From Mesorhizobium loti (GTDB taxonomy: Bacteria > Pseudomonadota > Alphaproteobacteria > Rhizobiales > Rhizobiaceae): a stretch of 64,000 nt of DNA. The translations under genes and the position numbers were made by a program. Location of the stretch: positions 124,001 to 188,000 of the forward strand of contig NZ_QGGH01000009.1 in NCBI RefSeq assembly GCF_003148495.1, read 5' to 3'. Shown piece by piece: positions 1 through 8,744 of this stretch. Below the pieces are notes generated by a model. That model ran no database searches and had not been told where the DNA came from. It saw nothing but the letters and a program-made list of their open reading frames with translations. The number at the start of each line of letters is the position of its first letter. Position 1 is the first letter of the stretch.

Positions 1-1
1 C

Positions 2-322
2 TGTCGCAGCTCCGATCCCGTCGACACGATAAAGGAGATGTCGGACGCTATCTATGCGTGTTGGAAGCCGCCGCCCGGAACCGCCGGCATGTCCCTGACG
101 CTGCGGTTCTCGCTTCGCCGCAACGGCACACTGATTGGCAAGCCTCGCGCCACATATTCCGACCTGGGGACCGATGCCCGGCTCGGCCGGGCCTTCGTGG
201 CTTCAATCCTCAGGGCACTCGATGACGCTTTGCCATTGCCCTTTTCGGACAGCATGGGTGGAGCAATCGCGGGGCGTATGCTTGCGCCTCGCTTCACGGC
301 AGCCCTTGAAGGTTCGTCCTGA
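2..322 (+). CDS. TonB/TolA C-terminal-like protein, 3' part only
   Basis: The frame is open from the first bases of the window, so this is the C-terminal end of a longer gene; the internal ATG at 38 need not be the start. The visible ~106 residues resemble the C-terminal region of rhizobial envelope proteins distantly related to TolA/TonB, with a CWKPPPG segment, a strand reading SLRRNGTLIGKPRATY, and the tail LPFSDSMGGAIAGRMLAPRF. Such domains sit in the periplasm. No N-terminal part, anchor or signal is visible, so the function cannot be set. It converges on the MFS gene, with about 60 bases between the two stop codons. Confidence 0.6.
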   Translation, partial: CRSSDPVDTIKEMSDAIYACWKPPPGTAGMSLTLRFSLRRNGTLIGKPRATYSDLGTDARLGRAFVASILRALDDALPLPFSDSMGGAIAGRMLAPRFTAALEGSS

Positions 323-380
323 TGCATGTCGCCCAAAAGTGGCGTCGGTTTTGGGAGAACGACATGCGCAAAACAACAAT

Positions 381-1649
381 TTAGTGCAAGTCGGTGATGT
401 GCCCTAGAACGGGCGGGTTCTGCGGCTGGAACATCTTGCCGCGCTCGGCGATGAAGATCATCAGCAGCGCTGCGACCGAGACGCTGCAGAAACCAGCGGC
501 CAGCGGTGTTACCGTGCCGTTGAAAGCCTGACCGATCAGCGTGCCGAGAATGCCGCCGAGAAACGTCTGCATGAAACCCAGGATGGACGACGCCGTGCCG
601 GCCAGTTGGCCGAGCGGCTCCATGGCCAACGCGTTGAAATTCGCGCCGAGCGCACCGAACGGAAGCATGGCGCTGGCAAAAAAGGCGATGAACAGCCACA
701 GCGGCATCTTCATTTCCAGCGAAACGACCAGCCAGGCAAGGCTGATGACCAGGAACAGCAGCAGCGCGCTCTGCGACAGACGGCGCATGCCGATGCGGCC
801 GACAAGGCGCGAGTTCAGAAAGTTGGAGAAAGCAAGCACGCCGGCAACCCCGGCGAAGATGACCGGGAACATCTCGCCGACGTTGAATATGTCGACATAG
901 ATCTGCTGCGCCGAGGCGATGAAGCCGAACATGGCGCCGAAAACGAAGGTGCTGGCGAAGGCATAGCAGATGGCAATGCGGTTGGTGAGCACGATGCGAA
1001 AGCCACCGACAATCGAGTTCACGGTCAGCGGCCGGCGATGTTCGGGATGCAATGTTTCAGGCAGGCGCAGCAGCGACCAGGCCGAGACAATCAGCGCACC
1101 GACAGCCATGGTGACGAAGATCCAATGCCAGGTCGCAAACAGCATGATGAACTGGCCGATGCCGGGAGCAATGACTGGTATCGCCATGAACACCATGAAG
1201 ATCAGCGACATCACCTCGGCCATGCGCCGGCCGTCGAACGTATCACGCACAATCGAGACGGCAATGACGCGGGTCGCGGCCGCACCGAGGCCTTGCACGG
1301 CCCGGCACAGCAGAAGTGTTTCAAAGCTTGGTGCAACGGCGGCCGCCGCAGCCGCGGCGACATAGATCACCAGCCCGGCGACCAGTGGTGCGCGACGGCC
1401 GAAGCGATCCGAGATCGGCCCGAAGAACAGTTGGCCGCCGCCGAAGCCCAGAATGTAGGCCGTTATGACGTACTGCCGGTGGTTTTCATTTTCGACGCCG
1501 AGCGAGGCGCCGATCTGCTGCAGAGCCGGCAGCATGATGTCGATGGCCAGCGAATTCAGCGCCATCAGCGCCGCGCACAACGCGATGAACTCCCAGCGTG
1601 GAATAGGCAGTTTGCTTGCCGATTGCGGCGCTGATTTTTGCTGGTCCAC
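381..1649 (-). CDS. Bcr/CflA-type MFS efflux transporter
   Basis: A 422-residue inner-membrane protein with about twelve hydrophobic segments, the usual size for 12-TM drug:H+ antiporters. The first helix carries NSLAIDIMLPALQQIG, typical of the Bcr/CflA subfamily, and the loop between helices 2 and 3 carries the MFS motif GPISDRFGRRAPLV. The family exports drugs or small metabolites using the proton gradient; the substrate is not readable. The chosen start is GTG (codon ends at 1649) with only a weak purine-rich stretch upstream, so a later start is possible. It follows grxD on the same strand after about 170 bases. Confidence 0.88.
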   Translation of the reverse strand: MDQQKSAPQSASKLPIPRWEFIALCAALMALNSLAIDIMLPALQQIGASLGVENENHRQYVITAYILGFGGGQLFFGPISDRFGRRAPLVAGLVIYVAAAAAAAVAPSFETLLLCRAVQGLGAAATRVIAVSIVRDTFDGRRMAEVMSLIFMVFMAIPVIAPGIGQFIMLFATWHWIFVTMAVGALIVSAWSLLRLPETLHPEHRRPLTVNSIVGGFRIVLTNRIAICYAFASTFVFGAMFGFIASAQQIYVDIFNVGEMFPVIFAGVAGVLAFSNFLNSRLVGRIGMRRLSQSALLLFLVISLAWLVVSLEMKMPLWLFIAFFASAMLPFGALGANFNALAMEPLGQLAGTASSILGFMQTFLGGILGTLIGQAFNGTVTPLAAGFCSVSVAALLMIFIAERGKMFQPQNPPVLGHITDLH

Positions 1650-1821
1650 GGCAAGTCCGATCTTTCAAACGAAAATGCGCCGGGCGGGCCGGCGCATTGG
1701 CTCGTCTTGGTCCTGGGTTCAGGACATAAAATTGCCGAGGTGGGGCTGCCCTGGCGTTTGGTGCACGTCACCCGAAACTGTACGGCTGTTTCAGGCAGAC
1801 GACATGCACGAAAAACAGAAA

Positions 1822-2157
1822 TCAGGCGGCGCCTTTGACGCTGACGCCCTTTTCGACCAGGAATGTCTGGAGTTCTCCCGCCTGGAACATCTCGCGGATG
1901 ATATCGCAGCCGCCGACGAATTCGCCCTTGACGTAGAGCTGCGGGATCGTCGGCCAGTTGGAATATTCCTTGATGCCCTGGCGCAGTTCGGCGGAGTCCA
2001 GAACGTTCACGCCTTTGTAGTCGGCGCCGATATAGTCGAGGATCTGGACGACCTGGCCGGAAAATCCGCATTGCGGGAAACCGGGCGTGCCCTTCATGAA
2101 AAGGACGACGTCGTTGCCCTTCACTTCGTTGTCGATGTAGTCGTTGATACCGCTCAT
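1822..2157 (-). CDS. grxD: Monothiol glutaredoxin Grx4/GrxD
   Basis: A 111-residue glutaredoxin of the CGFS class. The segment KGTPGFPQCGFSGQ holds the single active-site Cys, and NWPTIPQLYVKGEFVGGCDI gives the cis-Pro and glutathione-binding part of the fold. Proteins of this class bind a 2Fe-2S cluster with glutathione and pass it on in Fe-S assembly, commonly together with BolA. Here bolA lies just upstream on the same strand, the classic pairing. The ATG at 2157 follows a clear GGAAAGGAT ribosome site; the frame stays open further upstream but without a good site or conserved sequence. Confidence 0.95.
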   Translation of the reverse strand: MSGINDYIDNEVKGNDVVLFMKGTPGFPQCGFSGQVVQILDYIGADYKGVNVLDSAELRQGIKEYSNWPTIPQLYVKGEFVGGCDIIREMFQAGELQTFLVEKGVSVKGAA

Positions 2158-2341
2158 GGAATATCCTTTCCCGCCTGTGGGAGTCAGGCTCGAAACATAT
2201 CCCTTCAAATAAACCCAACGATTGCTCGAAACAAGACATTAGCCGTGCCGTGGCTGAAATGGCGCAAAGGATGGGCCGTGTTGGGCCAAGCAGTCCCCTC
2301 GACACCGACTCGTGAGGTTGCGGTCTATATTCCGGCGCGGG

Positions 2342-2575
2342 TCAGTCGGGAACGCTGGTCTGCAAGGCGAGTGCGTGCAGCACCCCACCCATATTGCCCT
2401 TCAGCGCGTCGTAGACCATCTGGTGCTGCTGGACGCGGCTTTTTCCCCGAAAGCTCTCGGCCACCACCTCGGCCGCATAATGGTCGCCGTCGCCGGCGAG
2501 GTCGCGAATCGTCACCTTGGCGTCCGGAATGCCGTCCTTGATCAGTTTTTCGATGTCGTGGGCATCCATTGCCAT
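2342..2575 (-). CDS. bolA: BolA-family protein
   Basis: A 77-residue protein starting MAMDAHDIEKLIKDGIPDA and containing the BolA core DGDHYAAEVVAESFRGKSR followed by the QQHQMVYDALKG helix. It matches the short BolA2/YrbA-like type. BolA proteins form heterodimers with CGFS glutaredoxins and share an Fe-S cluster; grxD is the next gene downstream, which supports this. ATG at 2575 is chosen because AGGA lies about 7 bases before it; ATG at 2569 is an alternative. The 185 bases to grxD show no other gene. Confidence 0.92.
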   Translation of the reverse strand: MAMDAHDIEKLIKDGIPDAKVTIRDLAGDGDHYAAEVVAESFRGKSRVQQHQMVYDALKGNMGGVLHALALQTSVPD

Positions 2576-2708
2576 GGCAAAATCCTGTTTCGAGCGCCGG
2601 TAGCCGGCCATAAGATGAGAGTCGGGCGAGCCTAAAGCCTTTCCGGTCCGGATTGAAGCCGTTCTGTCCCGCCAAGGGCAAGACGGTTCCGGGAACCTCA
2701 GGGAGGAC

Positions 2709-3221
2709 CTAGGCCGGTGGGCTTGCTTCATCCTCAGCAACGTCCTCGCGCGTCGAGAAAGCGCGACCAAGGCTGAAGGCCAGCACATAGAGCGGAACGT
2801 TGACAGCCAGGCTGACGATGGGAAGATAACTCGTCATCTGCCAGGCGGTCGAGAAGAACGGTTGTCCGTAACCGTCGCAGACAAGTGACGAGCCGTACTC
2901 CCACAACGCCCCGACGACCGCCGCGCTGGCAAAAAGCTTGATGCAGGTGACGATATGCCTTGCCCGTGCCGGATCCGGCGCGAGGCGGCCCCACAGCACC
3001 AGGCAGACGATCGGGACCGCGTAGATGAGGTTCTGCAGCGCCAGCATCGGGATGGCGCCGTTGGCCGCGGCAAGAAACTGCACGCGCGTTTCCAGCCGGG
3101 CGCAAACCTCGCTCGAGGTCGTCGACAGCAGGAAAAAGACGAACGGCCCGAGGAACCAGAAGAAGAACAGCGACGGCCAGAAAACGACTGCAAGCAGCGC
3201 CCGGGCGGCCAGTGTGGTCAA
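2709..3221 (-). CDS. Four-helix membrane protein of unknown function
   Basis: About 170 residues with four strongly hydrophobic segments, around VVFWPSLFFFWFLGPFVFFLL, LALQNLIYAVPIVCLVLWG, CIKLFASAAVVGALWEYG and SYLPIVSLAVNVPLYVLAF. It ends in a charged acidic tail. I recognise no family. The frame stays open into the end of purL, but those residues are arginine-rich noise. A TTG at 3221 overlapping the purL stop (TTGA) is the most economical start and would couple translation to purL. The start is uncertain, and a role linked to purine synthesis is not implied. Confidence 0.65.
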   Translation of the reverse strand: MTTLAARALLAVVFWPSLFFFWFLGPFVFFLLSTTSSEVCARLETRVQFLAAANGAIPMLALQNLIYAVPIVCLVLWGRLAPDPARARHIVTCIKLFASAAVVGALWEYGSSLVCDGYGQPFFSTAWQMTSYLPIVSLAVNVPLYVLAFSLGRAFSTREDVAEDEASPPA

Positions 3222-5449
3222 CTGGCCTGATCCATGAAGCGCGGGAACCAGCCTTCGTAGGCCCCGGTCAATTCGCTGACCGGGATTGACCGCGCCTCGC
3301 CAAGCTTCAGCACGCTGCCGCCGGTTGAGCCGATCCACGGCGCGAAGATGCCGAGTTCGCTCTGCTGCTTGCGAATGGAGTCCCATTCATCGCCATGCGG
3401 GTCGATCGACAGCGTCAGCAAATAGCGACCCTGGTCCTCGCCGAACCAGACCGGGATCGGGTCAGTGCCGACGAGCCCGGGAACGGTGGCGCCGATACCT
3501 GACGCCATCGCCATTTCGGCCAGAGCCACGGCGATGCCGCCATCGGAAACATCATGCGCCGCCGTGACGATGCCGGATGCGATCAGCGAACGCACGTGGT
3601 CGCCGACGCGTTTTTCATGCTCAAGGTCGACCGGCGGCGGCGGGCCATCCGTGCGGCCGTGGATGTCCCTGAAATAGACCGATTGGCCAAGATGCGTTCC
3701 CCAGGAGGCGGGCGCGCCAACCAGCAGGATCATCTGGCCTGGCGCCGCAAAGCCAGTCCGCACCATCTTCGACCAGTCGGCGATCAGGCCGACGCCGCCG
3801 ATGGTCGGTGTCGGCAGAATGCCCTGGCCGTTGGTCTCGTTGTAGAGCGAGACGTTGCCGGAGACGATCGGGAAGCCAAGAGCGCGGCAGGCATCGCCGA
3901 TGCCTTTCACCGCGCCAACCAGCTGCCCCATGATCTCGGGCCGTTCCGGATTGCCGAAATTGAGGTTGTCGGTGGCCGCCAGCGGCAGAGCGCCGGTGGC
4001 GGTCAGGTTGCGCCAGCATTCGGCCACCGCCTGCTTGCCGCCCTCATAGGGGTCAGCCTCGCAATAGCGCGGCGTCACATCGGAGGAGAAGGCGAGCGCC
4101 TTGGTCGCATGGCCTTCGACCCGGACCACACCGGCATCGCCGCCTGGAAGCTGCAGCGAATTGCCCTGGATCAGCGTGTCATACTGTTCCCAGACCCAAC
4201 GGCGCGAGGACAGGTCGGGGCCGCCGAGCAGCTTCAGCAGCGCATCGGCAACATCGGCCTGCGGAACGTCATTGGCGGCCAGCGGCGCAGGCTTCTTCGG
4301 CTCGACCCACGGCCGGTCATACTCGGGTGCCTTGTCGCCGAGATCCTTGATCGGCAGGTTGGCGACCTCGTCGCCCTGGTGCAGCACGCGGAAGCGCAGA
4401 TCGTCGGTGGTCTTGCCGACGATGGCGAAGTCGAGCCCCCATTTGTGGAAGATCGCCTCGGCTTCCTTTTCTTTTTCCGGGCGCAGCACCATCAGCATGC
4501 GCTCCTGGCTTTCCGAAAGCATCATTTCGTAGGCGCTCATGCGCTCTTCGCGCACCGGCACCTTGTCGAGATCGAGCTCGATGCCGAGGTCGCCCTTAGC
4601 GCCCATTTCGACCGCCGAGCAAGTGAGGCCGGCAGCACCCATGTCCTGGATGGCGATGACGGCGCCCGAGGCCATCAGTTCGAGGCAGGCTTCCAGCAGG
4701 CACTTTTCGGTGAAGGGGTCGCCGACCTGAACGGTCGGGCGCTTCTCGTCGATCTTGTCGTCGAATTCGGCCGAGGCCATTGTGGCGCCGCCGACGCCGT
4801 CGCGGCCGGTTTTGGCACCGAGATAGACGACCGGCAGGCCGACGCCCTTGGCTTCCGATAGGAAGATCGCGTCGGTCTTGGCCAGGCCCGCTGCAAAAGC
4901 GTTGACCAGGATGTTGCCGTTGTAGCGGGCGTCGAAATTGACCTCGCCGCCGACCGTCGGCACGCCGAAGGCGTTGCCATAGCCGCCGACACCGGAGACC
5001 ACGCCCGAAACGAGATGCCTGGTCTTGGGGTGGTCAGGCGCGCCAAAGCGCAACGCATTCATCGCCGCGATCGGCCGCGCGCCCATGGTGAAGACGTCGC
5101 GCAGGATGCCGCCGACGCCGGTCGCGGCACCTTGGTAGGGCTCGATGTAGGACGGGTGGTTGTGGCTCTCCATCTTGAAGACGACGCAGTCGCCATCGCC
5201 GATGTCGACCACGCCGGCATTCTCGCCCGGTCCCTGGATGACGCGCGGGCCGGTGGTGGGCAGCGTGCGCAACCACTTCTTCGAGGATTTGTAGGAGCAG
5301 TGCTCATTCCACATCGCCGAGAAGATGCCGAGTTCGGTGAAGCTCGGCTCGCGCCCGACAAGGTCGAGAATGCGCTGATACTCGTCGGGCTTCAGCCCGT
5401 GCGCGGCAATGAGCTCGGGGGTGATCGGCACGGAATTGGAAATGGTCAT
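3218..5449 (-). CDS. purL: Phosphoribosylformylglycinamidine synthase subunit PurL
   Basis: 743 residues, the length of the small (Bacillus-type) PurL, which works with separate PurQ (glutaminase) and PurS. It catalyses ATP-dependent conversion of FGAR to FGAM, step four of purine synthesis. Diagnostic stretches are GIFSAMWNEHCSYKSSK near the N terminus, ESHNHPSYIEPYQGAATGVGG, AIQDMGAAGLTCSAVEMG, and AAHDVSDGGIAVALAEMA in the second half of the duplicated fold. purQ and purS are on the same strand further upstream, so the three subunits are present but not contiguous. ATG at 5449 starts MTISNSVPITPELIAAHGL, the conserved beginning. Confidence 0.97.
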   Translation of the reverse strand: MTISNSVPITPELIAAHGLKPDEYQRILDLVGREPSFTELGIFSAMWNEHCSYKSSKKWLRTLPTTGPRVIQGPGENAGVVDIGDGDCVVFKMESHNHPSYIEPYQGAATGVGGILRDVFTMGARPIAAMNALRFGAPDHPKTRHLVSGVVSGVGGYGNAFGVPTVGGEVNFDARYNGNILVNAFAAGLAKTDAIFLSEAKGVGLPVVYLGAKTGRDGVGGATMASAEFDDKIDEKRPTVQVGDPFTEKCLLEACLELMASGAVIAIQDMGAAGLTCSAVEMGAKGDLGIELDLDKVPVREERMSAYEMMLSESQERMLMVLRPEKEKEAEAIFHKWGLDFAIVGKTTDDLRFRVLHQGDEVANLPIKDLGDKAPEYDRPWVEPKKPAPLAANDVPQADVADALLKLLGGPDLSSRRWVWEQYDTLIQGNSLQLPGGDAGVVRVEGHATKALAFSSDVTPRYCEADPYEGGKQAVAECWRNLTATGALPLAATDNLNFGNPERPEIMGQLVGAVKGIGDACRALGFPIVSGNVSLYNETNGQGILPTPTIGGVGLIADWSKMVRTGFAAPGQMILLVGAPASWGTHLGQSVYFRDIHGRTDGPPPPVDLEHEKRVGDHVRSLIASGIVTAAHDVSDGGIAVALAEMAMASGIGATVPGLVGTDPIPVWFGEDQGRYLLTLSIDPHGDEWDSIRKQQSELGIFAPWIGSTGGSVLKLGEARSIPVSELTGAYEGWFPRFMDQAS

Positions 5450-5689
5450 GGGCGGCGATTTGTATCCGGGGCGTTGGGATTTGAGTCCCGTCTTATCGCA
5501 AGCTTGGGAGCCAATACACCCCATCGGATGCTGAAAAACAACGGAAAGCTACAAGGTGACGACGGGCGCGACGAGATCGCGGGTCGTGGGGGAACGTTGT
5601 TGTCTGTTTGTGAAGGCTTCTGCACCGCCATTGGGGAACGGGATGACATTCCGGCCGTTAAGTCTCCAACCAATCGGGAGATTTGGACC

Positions 5690-5854
5690 ATGGCCACCAA
5701 GCAGGGCAAGAAAGACAATCGCCTCTCGGACAAGGAGGCTATGCATATCGCGGAGACCACCGACGTTTCACCTGGGCAGGCCAAGGAGCTGGCTGAGAAG
5801 CACGGGAAAGACAACGCCGAGAAGGAAGCCAAGAACTTCAAGGCAGAGGGCTGA
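5690..5854 (+). CDS. Small charged hypothetical protein (54 aa)
   Basis: A 54-residue, very hydrophilic protein starting MATKQGKKDNRLSDKEAMH and rich in Lys, Glu and Ala, probably helical. A middle segment, TDVSPGQAKELAEKHG, resembles helix-turn-helix-like repeats seen in short rhizobial stress proteins, but I assign no family. GGGAG lies 8 bases before the ATG. It is divergent from purL with a 240-base shared upstream region. The same frame is open for 225 further codons upstream, but that is antisense to purL and not coding-like. Confidence 0.6.
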   Translation: MATKQGKKDNRLSDKEAMHIAETTDVSPGQAKELAEKHGKDNAEKEAKNFKAEG

Positions 5855-5926
5855 TCTGAGAGCCATGGAGGGGCTGCTCTGCGCCAAACCGACGCTTATT
5901 AATGGGCCTGTCAGTCGCGAGTTGGC

Positions 5927-7345
5927 TCACGAGAAGCTGTCGTAGCCGGCGCGGCCTTCATCCAGCAGACGCCGGATCACCGCGACGCCTTCAGCGATGT
6001 CCTTGCGTTGTTTCGGCTGTGAAATACCGAAGCGGATGCCGTGGAAAGTCTGCTCGGAGCGACCGGCCTTGAACTGGTCCTCGTCATTGATCAGCACGCC
6101 GTGCTCGAGGCAAGCATTCTTGAAGGTGCCGGAAAGCCACGGGTCGGGCAAAGTCAGCCAGACAAAGGGCACCTTGTCGTGCGACTTGAACGCGAAGCCG
6201 GCCAAAGTCTCGCGCACGATCGCGATGCGGGCGCTGATTTCGGCGATGCTGCGCTTGCGGATATCGCCGGCCTGACCGGAAAGCACCAAGCGGGCATTCA
6301 CCTCCGCCAGCAGGAAGGGCATCCCGCCGGTCATCATCTTGTGGGCGACACGGATGCGGTGGCGGTAGGCGGGCGGGCAGGAGAGCCAGCCGCCGCGCAC
6401 ACCGGCCGCGACCGACTTCGACAGGCCGCCGGCGACAATGGTGCGTTCAGGGGCATACTCGGCCAGCAACGGCGTCGGATCATCGGTGAGGTGGCCATAG
6501 AGATCGTCCTCGATGAGAACGACATTGTATTCGCGTGCGACGCGCGCGATTGCTTCGCGGCGCGCCGCCGACAAGGTCACCAGTGTCGGATTCTGCACCG
6601 TCGGCATCAGGAAGATCATCTTGGGATGCTTTTGCGCGCAGACGCGCTCGAAATCCTGGGGATCGATGCCTTCATCGTCCGATGCCACCAAGGCCGTCCG
6701 CCGGCCGATCAGACCGGCGCTGCGGGAAATCTGTGAATAGGTGAGGTGCTCGAAGGCGACATAGTCGCCCGGCGTGGTCAGCGCGGCGATCGCTGCCATC
6801 ACCGCGGCATGGGTGCCGAGCGTCGGGACAATGGCGTCGGCATTTGGGTGAAACGAATTGCGCGACAGCCAACGGGCGCCGGCTTCGTACCAGCGGTCGG
6901 GAAAATCCCTGACGTAGCTTGAAATCTCATGTGGATGGTCCTGCGCCACGCGCGACAGGACATCGGAGACATCAGCGCCCTGGCCGACGTCGGGCGCCGC
7001 CATGCTGTCGAAACGCAGCTCGCCGCGCGGTGCATCGATAGTGCGTGTGCCTTCGCCGCTGACGTCCGGAGCCAGGAAGTCCGGTTTTGCGCCATCGGCG
7101 CGCTGGCCGAGCACATAGGTTCCGCGCCCGACTTCGCCGCTGACCAGCCCGCGCTCGCGCAGCAATTGATAGGCCCGGCCGACGGTGCCGACGGTGGTGC
7201 CGATGTCGTAGGCGAGGTCGCGCTGCGGTGGCAGCTTTGCGCCGGCATCGATCACGCCCCGATCGATGTCCGTTTCGATGGAATCCGCCAGCCGCTGATA
7301 CAGCGGGCCGGAGCCGGCAGTGAGATCTGGAAGCCAATTTGTCAT
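5927..7345 (-). CDS. MocR-type GntR/aminotransferase-fold transcriptional regulator
   Basis: 472 residues with a GntR winged helix at about 12-85 (LPPQRDLAYDIGTTVGTVGRAYQLL RERGLVSGEVGRGTYV in two parts) joined to a class I PLP aminotransferase-like domain. The PLP lysine is in TIVAGGLSKSVAAGVRGGW, and the NPT segment is PTVQNPTLVTLS. Members of this family (PdxR, GabR, TauR types) respond to PLP, GABA, taurine or amino acids and often control a divergent gene. Here a DUF1127 gene lies divergently 92 bases away. The ligand cannot be inferred. Confidence 0.9.
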   Translation of the reverse strand: MTNWLPDLTAGSGPLYQRLADSIETDIDRGVIDAGAKLPPQRDLAYDIGTTVGTVGRAYQLLRERGLVSGEVGRGTYVLGQRADGAKPDFLAPDVSGEGTRTIDAPRGELRFDSMAAPDVGQGADVSDVLSRVAQDHPHEISSYVRDFPDRWYEAGARWLSRNSFHPNADAIVPTLGTHAAVMAAIAALTTPGDYVAFEHLTYSQISRSAGLIGRRTALVASDDEGIDPQDFERVCAQKHPKMIFLMPTVQNPTLVTLSAARREAIARVAREYNVVLIEDDLYGHLTDDPTPLLAEYAPERTIVAGGLSKSVAAGVRGGWLSCPPAYRHRIRVAHKMMTGGMPFLLAEVNARLVLSGQAGDIRKRSIAEISARIAIVRETLAGFAFKSHDKVPFVWLTLPDPWLSGTFKNACLEHGVLINDEDQFKAGRSEQTFHGIRFGISQPKQRKDIAEGVAVIRRLLDEGRAGYDSFS

Positions 7346-7437
7346 GGTGACAATTTTCTATATTGCGTCGAATTCTGAGTCAATACATATCAATCGCGTG
7401 CCAAAAGGGTACAATTTAGAATTCTGGTAGAAAGAAA
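7346..7437. promoter_or_regulatory. Divergent promoter region with repeated motifs, candidate MocR operator
   Basis: This AT-rich 92-base gap separates the MocR-type regulator from the DUF1127 gene. GAATTCTG occurs twice in direct orientation (7370-7377 and 7419-7426) and ACAATTT twice (from 7350 and from 7411). MocR/GabR-type regulators typically bind pairs of direct repeats in such gaps. That these repeats are the binding sites is inference. Confidence 0.35.
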
Positions 7438-7689
7438 ATGAATACAATCGCGACAATTCGTCATTCGAGCGCCGCGTTATCAGGTCAATCGACACGCCCA
7501 TCGGGCCGGCGCGGCTTTGTCAGCCGTCTGGTGCGCCTGGTCAGATCGCTGGCGAGATGGATCGACAGCCTGCTGGAGCGCCGACGCAGCCGGCTGGCGC
7601 TGCTGGAAATGACCGACGACCAGCTCAAGGATATCGGCATTTCGCGCTGCGATGCCCACCTCGAGGGCATCAGGCCGTTCTGGGACTGA
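7438..7689 (+). CDS. DUF1127 domain-containing protein
   Basis: 83 residues, with an Arg-rich N-terminal half and a C-terminal DUF1127 signature: RSRLALLEMTDDQLKDIGIS followed by RCDAHLEGIRPFWD. DUF1127 proteins are small, basic and common in Rhizobiales; some act in phosphate or carbon metabolism and RNA turnover, but most have no known role. It is divergent from a MocR-type regulator, which may control it. The ATG follows an A-rich AGAAAGAAA stretch. Two shorter relatives occur in the window, at 29520-29684 and 51438-51605. Confidence 0.85.
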   Translation: MNTIATIRHSSAALSGQSTRPSGRRGFVSRLVRLVRSLARWIDSLLERRRSRLALLEMTDDQLKDIGISRCDAHLEGIRPFWD

Positions 7690-7691
7690 AG

Positions 7692-8333
7692 CTAGCGGAG
7701 TTTTGGAGCCCTGGTGCGTGCAACGCCATGGTCTGCAAGGACGGCGACCACGCACAGCACGAGAAAAAGTCCGGTGATGGCCAGCGCCGAGATGGCGACG
7801 CTGGCTGCGCCATTCTTGGCGACGTCGAGGAAGGGGTAGGGCACCTCGCCGGCAAACGGCGCCCGCGCCAGCGCATAGATCAGATAGGCGATGGGATAGA
7901 GCACCCACCAGGAAATGTCGCTCCAGCGCGTCCGACCGTCAGTGCCTGATATCAGCCACCACAGCACGAACAGCACCGGCGTCACATAATGCAGCAGGAC
8001 GTCGCAGAGCAGGAACAGTCCCTGCGGTTGCCAAAGCTGTGCAAGGACCGTGGCATAGATGGTGAAGACCAGCGCGATCGAAACCGCGACGCCAGCGCGC
8101 ATCCGCGGCCCGGCGAAGGCGGGCAACCACGCATAGCCGGAGGGCGACAGCAGCGACGTATACACCAGCACTGCACCGATGTTGGTCAGGATGGTGAAGA
8201 AGCTGAGCAGGAAGACGATGGAGCCAAGCAGGCTGCGGCCGGCTTCCATCGACGCCGGAATGGTGATGCAGAACTGCAGGACGAGCCCGGCCAGACCGAT
8301 GACCAGACCCGCAATCTGCAGGAACCGGCCCAT
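7692..8333 (-). CDS. Pr6Pr family membrane protein
   Basis: 213 residues with six hydrophobic helices. It matches the Pr6Pr (FAR-17a/AIG1-like) family in layout: FLLSFFTILTNIGAVLVYTSLL, VSIALVFTIYATVLAQLW, LLHYVTPVLFVLWWLIS with the family's conserved LHxxxP motif, and WWVLYPIAYLIYALARAPF followed by PYPFLDV. Bacterial members are of unknown function; eukaryotic relatives include lipid hydrolases using Thr and His residues in the membrane. It begins three bases after the lipoprotein gene ends, so the two are co-transcribed. It converges with the DUF1127 gene, with almost no gap. Confidence 0.82.
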   Translation of the reverse strand: MGRFLQIAGLVIGLAGLVLQFCITIPASMEAGRSLLGSIVFLLSFFTILTNIGAVLVYTSLLSPSGYAWLPAFAGPRMRAGVAVSIALVFTIYATVLAQLWQPQGLFLLCDVLLHYVTPVLFVLWWLISGTDGRTRWSDISWWVLYPIAYLIYALARAPFAGEVPYPFLDVAKNGAASVAISALAITGLFLVLCVVAVLADHGVARTRAPKLR

Positions 8334-8336
8334 GGG

Positions 8337-8744
8337 CTAGGCCGTCGCGGCGCAGGCCGGATTGCCGGCTTGCCAGCGGGCGATGTCAGAGCCAATGCGG
8401 GCGCCGAGCGGGTCGTTCATCAACGGACCGAACGCATCGACGCGGCTTGAATTGCCTTGCGCCTGCACGACCAGCAGCGGTTTGCCGCCATAGTGCTTGG
8501 CCGGCACCAGCAGGAAACGCGGTGTGCCGCTGAACGAATTCAGTTCGTTGGCCATCTGATACTGTTTGAAGGCCGGGTCCTTGCTAGCGATCCAGCATTT
8601 GTGGGCCGCTATCGCCACTTGTTCCATAGCCAGAAGCGCTGCACTTTTGCCTGACGGGACTGGCGTGCTCTTCGGCGTCGATTGGCAGGATGCCAAGGCG
8701 AAACCGGCCGCGGCAACCAGCGCGATCGTCTTGCTCCTGATCAA
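8337..8744 (-). CDS. Putative lipoprotein
   Basis: 135 residues with a lipoprotein signal: IRSKTIALVAAAGFALASC, cleaved before Cys and likely lipid-anchored. The mature part is about 115 residues with a Ser/Thr/Pro linker. I do not recognise the domain, but it has a conserved-looking core, AHKCWIASKDPAFKQYQMANE, and a Cys near the C terminus. The start is a TTG that overlaps the stop of the glutathione transferase (TTGA), and the Pr6Pr gene follows at once, so the three genes form an operon. Confidence 0.78.
   Translation of the reverse strand: MIRSKTIALVAAAGFALASCQSTPKSTPVPSGKSAALLAMEQVAIAAHKCWIASKDPAFKQYQMANELNSFSGTPRFLLVPAKHYGGKPLLVVQAQGNSSRVDAFGPLMNDPLGARIGSDIARWQAGNPACAATA

Noticed and set aside
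606..1634. A 342-codon plus-strand frame
   Set aside because: Antisense to the MFS transporter; low-complexity composition rich in Arg, His and Gln.
3554..4861. A 435-codon plus-strand frame
   Set aside because: Antisense to purL; no domain and atypical composition.
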